The position numbers and the translations under genes are program-made. A DNA stretch of 64,000 nucleotides, taken from the NCBI GenBank assembly GCA_034420475.1, contig DAOULH010000004.1, positions 1 through 64,000 of the forward strand, written 5' to 3'. The DNA comes from Bin87 sp034420475 (GTDB lineage: Bacteria; Chloroflexota; Dehalococcoidia; Lucifugimonadales; UBA3495). Under the pieces are notes generated by a model, which was given only the letters and a program-made list of their open reading frames with translations, was not told where the DNA came from and did not search any database. Shown here one piece after another: positions 49,647 to 64,000 of this stretch (its first letter is position 1; every line of letters begins with the position of its first letter).

Positions 49647-49939
49647 TGCCGCCATTCATCACCGGAATTTCTTTCAATGAAGCAATTGCCCGGTTCAGAA
49701 TGATCGGCTGGCAAGATGACGGGCAGGAGGGCTCGCATCACTTCTTGACGCATCCCAAAATGCCGGGCGTTCGCCTTAATCTTCCCGATCACCGTCGTAG
49801 CGACATGGACCCGATGACATTGGGGAAAAATCTCGTATCAGCCGGCATTACCAGACAGCAGTTTATGCAGTTAACCGGCAGCGGCCGCCGCCGCAATGCT
49901 CGCCGCATCCGCCAGGAAGTGTACGGGATGTCCGATTAG
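49646..49939 (+). CDS. HicA-type mRNA interferase toxin
   Basis: A 97-residue protein. It has the double-stranded-RNA-binding-like fold of YcfA/HicA: FNEAIARFRMIGWQ, the catalytic His loop EGSHHFLTHP, VRLNLPDHRRSDMDP, and TLGKNLVSAGITRQQFMQL. The tail (GSGRRRNARRIRQE) is basic. It cleaves mRNA when not bound by HicB. Here the antitoxin-like gene comes first and overlaps it by 1 nt, an arrangement that ensures antitoxin excess. Confidence 0.85.
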   Translation: MPPFITGISFNEAIARFRMIGWQDDGQEGSHHFLTHPKMPGVRLNLPDHRRSDMDPMTLGKNLVSAGITRQQFMQLTGSGRRRNARRIRQEVYGMSD

Positions 49940-50022
49940 TCTGATCTGGAGATACCCGGCCGGCCATCTGATGCTAAACTGGCTGGCAATCAGTGACTTT
50001 ACACGGAGGACGGCACCAAGCG

Positions 50023-51438
50023 ATGACTACTTCCGCAACTCGCGTCGAACGCGACTCCATGGGTGAGATGGAAGTCCCCGCCGACGCCCTTTACGGCGCG
50101 TCGACCATGCGGGCGGTTTTGAACTTCCCCATCAGTGACCTGCGCTTTCCCCGGCAGTTCATAAGGGCCCTGGGGCTGATTAAACTGGCCGCCGCCCAGA
50201 CCAACATGGACTTGGGCGTCCTCGACGCGAGGGTCGGGAACGCCATCGTCCAGGCTGCCCAGGAGGTCGCGGACGGCAAGCACGACGATCATTTCGTGCT
50301 GGACATCTTCCAGACCGGGTCGGGCACCTCGACCAACACCAACGCCAACGAGGTGATCGCCAACCGGGCCTCGCAAATTCTGGGCGGCGACCTGGGCTCC
50401 CGGCTGGTGCACCCCAACGACAACGTCAACCTGGGTCAGTCCTCCAACGACGTGATCCCGACGGCCATTCACCTGGCGGCGCTCCTGGGCATGAAAGAGG
50501 AACTGGAGCCGGCGCTGGAATCGCTGCAATCGGCATTGCAGGCGAAAGCCGACGAGTTCTGGCCGATCATCAAGACAGGCAGGACACATCTGCAGGACGC
50601 GACCCCGGTTCGACTGGGCCAGGAGTTCAGCGGTTACGCCGGCCAGGCGCAATACAGCGTCACGCGGGTGCGCCGGGCACAGGAAGCCCTGGCGGAGGTT
50701 GCTCTCGGCGGCACCGCAGTCGGCACCGGCGTTAACACCCACCCGGAGTTCTCGCAACGGACCTGCGCCAGGCTGGCCGAGATGACCGGGGTTTCCATCC
50801 GCGAAACGGGCAACCACTTCCAGGCGCAGGCAGCGCTGGACGGCATCGTCGAGGCCAGCGGCCAGTTGAAAACGGTAGCCATCAGCCTGCACAAGATCGC
50901 CAACGACATCCGGTTCCTGGGGTGCGGGCCGCGCGCCGGTTTGGGCGAAATCAACGTGCCGGAAGTGCAGCCGGGCAGCAGCATCATGCCGGGGAAGGTC
51001 AACCCGGTGATTTCGGAGTCGGTCATCCAGGTCGCGGCCCACGTGGTCGGCAACGACGCGGCGGTCGCCCTGGCCGGCGCCGGCGGATACTTTGAGCTGA
51101 ACACCATGATGCCACTGGCGGCGTACAACCTCCTGCAATCGGTTTCGCTGCTGGCCGCCTCGGCGGGCAATTTTGCGGACCAGTGCGTGGTGGGAATCAC
51201 CGCGACGGATACGGGCCCCGCTATGGTGGAAAAGGGCCTGATGCTGGGAACCGCATTGGCCCCATCCATCGGTTACGACGCGGCGGCCGGCATCGCCAAG
51301 AAAGCCGCGGAAACGGGCGGCACGATTCGGGAGATCGCGCGCAGCGACACCTCCCTCAGCGAGGCAGAACTTGACGCACTGCTCAACCCCGAGGAGATGA
51401 CCAAACCCAGCCTCGAGGTTCGGGGCGGCGGCGGATAG
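50023..51438 (+). CDS. fumC: Class II fumarate hydratase
   Basis: A 471-residue protein. ATG 50023 is chosen; the earlier GTG at 49993 would place the GGAGGA site inside the gene. It has the RDSMGEMEVPADALYGAST start, FQTGSGTSTNTNANEV, HPNDNVNLGQSSNDV, KTGRTHLQDATPV and the fumarase/aspartase signature GSSIMPGKVNPV. It interconverts fumarate and malate in the TCA cycle. The C-terminus is normal. Confidence 0.96.
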   Translation: MTTSATRVERDSMGEMEVPADALYGASTMRAVLNFPISDLRFPRQFIRALGLIKLAAAQTNMDLGVLDARVGNAIVQAAQEVADGKHDDHFVLDIFQTGSGTSTNTNANEVIANRASQILGGDLGSRLVHPNDNVNLGQSSNDVIPTAIHLAALLGMKEELEPALESLQSALQAKADEFWPIIKTGRTHLQDATPVRLGQEFSGYAGQAQYSVTRVRRAQEALAEVALGGTAVGTGVNTHPEFSQRTCARLAEMTGVSIRETGNHFQAQAALDGIVEASGQLKTVAISLHKIANDIRFLGCGPRAGLGEINVPEVQPGSSIMPGKVNPVISESVIQVAAHVVGNDAAVALAGAGGYFELNTMMPLAAYNLLQSVSLLAASAGNFADQCVVGITATDTGPAMVEKGLMLGTALAPSIGYDAAAGIAKKAAETGGTIREIARSDTSLSEAELDALLNPEEMTKPSLEVRGGGG

Positions 51439-51470
51439 CGCCACCCGCTTGCTGGCAAACGGAAATCCGG

Positions 51471-51509
51471 GCCGGGCCTCGGCCGGAGCGGTTCCGACTG
51501 AGGCCCGGC
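51471..51509 (+). terminator. Hairpin after fumC
   Basis: GCCGGGCCTC and GAGGCCCGGC form a 10-bp perfect stem enclosing a 19-nt loop that has its own CGGA/TCCG pairing. There is no T-run, so termination may be weak or Rho-assisted. Confidence 0.5.
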
Positions 51510-51648
51510 TCCCCGGTTCCGGGTTGCGGCCATCTGACCTGGTGATTTGAAGGATTAATCGCCACATGATCGGGACGAGATTGGGATCTGGGACGCCGCG
51601 TTTTGCCTCACGCCACGCTTTATTGAACAAAAGCAGCCCGCTTTCCGT

Positions 51649-51678
51649 TTGACAAATACGTTCCAAATCGGGTAGCAT
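51649..51678 (+). promoter_or_regulatory. Promoter of rpoBC
   Basis: TTGACA (51649-51654) and TAGCAT (51673-51678) with 18 bp spacing, about 200 nt before the rpoB ATG. The first 10 bases (TTGACAAATA) are the same as in the korAB promoter. Confidence 0.65.
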
Positions 51679-51734
51679 TTTGAGACTTTCGATATATGCG
51701 CAGAATACTCATCGCTCTGATTTTTTGAAGTTCC

Positions 51735-51830
51735 GCCTGCTCCCTCAGCCCTAACTGGCCCTTTGATGCGGCTTGCCGGCAGCGGCAGGCCGTGTCTTCG
51801 TGTCTGCTCGTGAACTACGAAGGAGCAGGC
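51735..51830 (+). ncRNA. Predicted three-way-junction leader RNA of rpoB
   Basis: A closing stem GCCTGCTCC (51735-51743) with GGAGCAGGC (51822-51830) is 9 bp. Inside are a 9-bp hairpin GGCTTGCCG-GCAG-CGGCAGGCC (51770-51791, one G-T pair) and TTCGT/ACGAA (51797-51801 with 51817-51821) stacked directly on the closing stem. It ends 47 nt before the rpoB ATG. By position it could control rpoBC attenuation or translation. The fold is hand-drawn and not energy-tested, and I know no family match. Confidence 0.45.
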
Positions 51831-51877
51831 AAAATTTCGTTAACCACCCACTGCGCACCCATCAGGAGGGTCGTTTC

Positions 51878-56455
<4,578 letters not shown>

Positions 56456-56458
56456 ATT

Positions 56459-61672
<5,214 letters not shown>

Positions 61673-61696
61673 TCGGCGAAAAACCTGCAATAACCA

Positions 61697-61725
61697 GTAG
61701 GGGCGAATTTTTGGTTCGCCCCTAC
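61697..61725. terminator. Palindrome/terminator after rpoC
   Basis: GTAGGGGCGAA and TTCGCCCCTAC form an 11-bp stem with a 7-nt loop of mostly T, 24 nt after the rpoC stop. Its core matches the palindrome at 31011. No T-run follows. Confidence 0.6.
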
Positions 61726-61752
61726 TTCATGCCGAAGGAGTCCCTGCGCACC

Positions 61753-62733
61753 ATGGACCTGTCCGTCAATCTGGCGCCATGCAAACCCGATGGATTGTTA
61801 TTGAGCAACCCGGTCATGATCGCGTCGGGCACCTTCGGATACGACGGGTACGGGCGCGGGCTGGCTCCGGACGCTCCACTGGCATCCCTGGGCGCGGTAT
61901 TGCCCAAGACCTTCACCCGTAACCCGCGGCTCGGCAACCCGGAACCACGTTGGTTTCCCGCGTCGTTCCGGGAAGGACTGGAGGCAGGCGAGACCACCCT
62001 GCTGAACTCAGTGGGCCTGACCAATCCCGGGATCAAAGCGGCGATGGCCGATTTGGCTCCGCAATGGGCCAGGATAGATGCCAACATCGTGATGAGCATG
62101 GCCGGAGACTCGCCCGAGCAATGGGAAGAGATGGCCTCGTTCACCCGCGGGGCGAAAGGATTCTCGGCGATTGAACTGAACCTCAGCTGCCCCAACGTGG
62201 ACGACGGCGCGATGTTCAGCCATCACCCGAGACTGACGGAAGCGGTCGTGAGCGGAGTCCGCCGCCAAACGGATTTGCCGATATGGGCCAAACTGTCCTC
62301 CAACGTGCCGGACATCACCGAGATCGCCCATGCTGCGGTGGCCGCCGGCGCCGACGCGCTCACCATCTCCAACACCATACCGGCGATGCACGTTGACGTG
62401 GAGACGGGGCGAGCGGTGTTGGGCACCGGGTACGGGGGACTATCGGGGCCGGCTTTGCGTCCCATCGCCATGGCCCTGGTGCACAAGGCGGCTCAGGCGG
62501 TGGACGTTCCCATCATAGGCGTGGGCGGCATCATGACCGGGCGCCACGCGGCCGAGTTCCTGATGGCCGGCGCCACGGCGGTCCAGATCGGCAGCGCGAA
62601 CCTGGCGGACCTGAACGCCCCGTTCCGCATATTGGCGGAACTCGAAGAACTGCTCGCTCGCTGGGAAGTGAAGAGCGTCCGCCAGATCATCGGCGCTGCC
62701 TGGTGGGACGAAACGCCGGCGTCGTCAGACTAG
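61753..62733 (+). CDS. pyrD: Dihydroorotate dehydrogenase, class 1 (PyrD B-type)
   Basis: A 326-residue protein. ATG 61753 is preferred; AAGGAG lies 12 nt upstream. It has NPVMIASGTFGYDGYGR, KTFTRNPRLGN, NSVGLTNPG and the catalytic Cys in AIELNLSCPNV (Cys is the class 1 base). ALTISNT, GYGGLSGPALRPIAMALVH and IIGVGGIMTG give the FMN site. It oxidises dihydroorotate in pyrimidine synthesis. The B-type uses a PyrK electron-transfer partner, which is not in view, so the subtype is a best guess. Confidence 0.93.
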   Translation: MDLSVNLAPCKPDGLLLSNPVMIASGTFGYDGYGRGLAPDAPLASLGAVLPKTFTRNPRLGNPEPRWFPASFREGLEAGETTLLNSVGLTNPGIKAAMADLAPQWARIDANIVMSMAGDSPEQWEEMASFTRGAKGFSAIELNLSCPNVDDGAMFSHHPRLTEAVVSGVRRQTDLPIWAKLSSNVPDITEIAHAAVAAGADALTISNTIPAMHVDVETGRAVLGTGYGGLSGPALRPIAMALVHKAAQAVDVPIIGVGGIMTGRHAAEFLMAGATAVQIGSANLADLNAPFRILAELEELLARWEVKSVRQIIGAAWWDETPASSD

Positions 62734-62738
62734 CCGGA

Positions 62739-63941
62739 CTACCACGCGGAACGCAGCACCGCCTCCAGCTCTTCGGCTCCGTTTACCGGCCGCACGTTTC
62801 GGTGCAGCCCGAAATCGGTCAGCGCATCCTCAGCAATTTGAGGGATTCCTTCCGCCGGAACGCCGACATCCCGCAGCCGGACGGGCATCCCGACGGCTTC
62901 AAAAAACCCGGTTACCGCCGCCGCCGCGGAATCGGCGGCATCCTGATCGCTGTCGCCGCGCTCACGGACGCCCAAGGCATCGGCAACCCGCGCCTGCCCG
63001 GCCGCGTTGAAGTCGCGGTTGAACCTCATTCCGGGCCCGGTGGTTATCGAGTACGCCGCGCCGTGATCGCAGTCCGGATACCGGGTGTCCAGGCTGTGCG
63101 CCAGCGCGCTGACCACGCCGAGGGCTGATCCGCTGGCCCCGGTGTCCCAGGCGCGGTTGTACATGAAGGATGCCACGCACAGGTTGACGCGGGGAGTCCC
63201 ATCTGCGTCGGTTTTTCTAACCAACGGAATATTCTCCACCAGCAGACCCAGCGCGGAAAGCAGATCGGCCGCGGCCATGGGGTTGACCCGCGGCGCCTGC
63301 AAAGCGCTGATTACCCCGCTGAACAGCGAGCCCGAGGCGCTGATGCACAGGTCCGCCGGCGCGGTCAGAAGGGCATCGGAGTCCCAGATCACGGCGGCAG
63401 GCCGCGTCTTGGGATCAAACATCTCCAGGCGGTGGCCGGTGTCAGCGTCGATGACGGCGGTGCCGGCCCGGGTTGCGGCGGTGGTGGGTGTGGTCAGCAC
63501 CAGGATATTGGGTATCTTGGGCGCCATCAGCCGTGGACTCACGGGCGGTTGTCCCTCGGGATATTTGGTGGCGTGATCGCGCGGGTGGCCACCCTCCGCC
63601 AGCATGATGATGATGGCCCGGGCGGTCACCACGGCACTGCCTCCGCCCACGGCGATGATCAAGTCGGCTCCGGCTTCACGGGCCATAGTAGCGCCCTGCA
63701 TGACGGACGGCACGGGTGAGCCCGCCTGCACGCCGTCGAATATCCCCGCCGGTTTTTCCCCCAGTGCCTCGGCAACTCGATCCAGCAGATCCGTGCGCTT
63801 GGCAACCGATTGGCCGCAAACTACGAAGGGCCGGACCGCTCCGGTCCGCTGCACCGCCGCGGACAGGTTGGACAAAGCGTTATCGCCGGCGAAAACGCGA
63901 ACCGGGTATGCCACGTGGCGAAACGGAGATACAGTTGTCAT
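62739..63941 (-). CDS. Iron-type alcohol dehydrogenase-like protein missing two metal ligands
   Basis: A 400-residue protein. It has the group III ADH nucleotide loop IIAVGGGSAVVTARAI, VLTTPTTAATRAGTAV and the C-terminal metal His pair in ALAHSLDTRYPDCDHGAAYS. The usual first two ligands (Asp and His in GxDALxHAIE) are not found; the aligned stretch reads ASGSLFSGVISALQ. The fold and dinucleotide site look intact, but the metal site is incomplete. The gene may use only the dinucleotide, or act on a substrate that does not need metal. It converges with pyrD with a 5-nt gap. Confidence 0.85.
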   Translation of the reverse strand: MTTVSPFRHVAYPVRVFAGDNALSNLSAAVQRTGAVRPFVVCGQSVAKRTDLLDRVAEALGEKPAGIFDGVQAGSPVPSVMQGATMAREAGADLIIAVGGGSAVVTARAIIIMLAEGGHPRDHATKYPEGQPPVSPRLMAPKIPNILVLTTPTTAATRAGTAVIDADTGHRLEMFDPKTRPAAVIWDSDALLTAPADLCISASGSLFSGVISALQAPRVNPMAAADLLSALGLLVENIPLVRKTDADGTPRVNLCVASFMYNRAWDTGASGSALGVVSALAHSLDTRYPDCDHGAAYSITTGPGMRFNRDFNAAGQARVADALGVRERGDSDQDAADSAAAAVTGFFEAVGMPVRLRDVGVPAEGIPQIAEDALTDFGLHRNVRPVNGAEELEAVLRSAW

Positions 63942-64000
63942 AATCGAACCTCAACAGATAGTTGGATGCCCGGGAGAAGCCGGCGGCAGTCAGCCAGTGT

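Larger units (their letters stand above)
51439..51877. other. 439-bp gap between fumC and rpoB
   Basis: Holds the fumC terminator hairpin, the rpoB promoter at 51649-51678 and a structured ~200-nt rpoB leader. No ORF is convincing. rplL and rplJ, usual upstream neighbours of rpoB, are absent. Confidence 0.6.

Overview
The window is high-GC bacterial chromosome packed with genes on both strands. No single gene fixes the taxonomy. The mix (RpoB/RpoC with a long insert in RpoC, a Cys-type CcmE, KorAB, HpaB-type flavoprotein, GMC oxidoreductase, sulfotransferase, protoglobin, PAC2, EndoQ and selenocysteine decoding) would fit a Chloroflexota lineage such as Dehalococcoidia/SAR202. That placement is an inference. 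Most of the window is core metabolism and information processing, with accessory islands in between.

Layout. 1-3.9 kb: a YyaL/DUF255 protein (minus, cut by the window edge) diverges from two tandem lipoprotein thioredoxin-like genes. In each of these the first Cys of the Trp-Cys-x-x-Cys active site is an in-frame TGA, followed 10 nt later by the same small bulged hairpin. I read them as two paralogous selenoproteins with SECIS elements. selA, the gene for the bacterial selenocysteine synthase, lies in the same window (15.4-16.7 kb). 3.9-7.9 kb: thrS, a DUF5678-like plus retropepsin-like gene pair flanked by a duplicated 5' fragment of thrS, and prfB with its programmed +1 frameshift. 8.4-13.5 kb: a minus-strand riboflavin operon (SIMPL protein, dcd, ribD, ribE, ribB, ribBA). 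13.5-22 kb: acyl-CoA dehydrogenase, selA, an alpha/beta-hydrolase-like protein with Glu at the nucleophile position, EndoQ, an acetyltransferase, PAC2, protoglobin and an AroQ-fold protein that lacks key catalytic residues. 22-25.4 kb: a second DUF5678-like/retropepsin pair, a DUF2082 zinc ribbon, tRNA-Glu, argC and nth. 25.5-31 kb: MFS exporter, sulfotransferase, esterase and HpaB-type monooxygenase. 31-34 kb: pstS and a proline aminopeptidase. 34.2-37.1 kb: a metal-homeostasis group (His-rich repeat peptide behind a palindromic operator, CDF efflux protein, ZnuB-type permease). 37-46.7 kb: glycosyltransferase, korAB, and a minus-strand run SDR, acyl-CoA synthetase, ccmA-B-C-D-E. 47-50 kb: an unknown Cys-containing protein, GMC oxidoreductase and a HicB/HicA toxin-antitoxin pair. 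50-64 kb: fumC, rpoB with a structured leader, rpoC, pyrD and a degenerate iron-alcohol-dehydrogenase-like gene.

Four copies of a ~160 bp composite palindrome are scattered through the window (3.7, 34.2, 38.1 and 46.8 kb). Three of them are flanked by 8-9 bp direct repeats, as expected for a MITE-like element.

How the genes work together: selA with the two UGA-containing redox lipoproteins implies active selenocysteine insertion and an extracytoplasmic selenol redox relay. CcmABCDE implies cytochrome c maturation on the outer face of the same membrane. KorAB, FumC, ACS, acyl-CoA dehydrogenase and SDR point to carboxylic acid catabolism. The redox, metal and flavin genes fit a flavoprotein-rich heterotroph.
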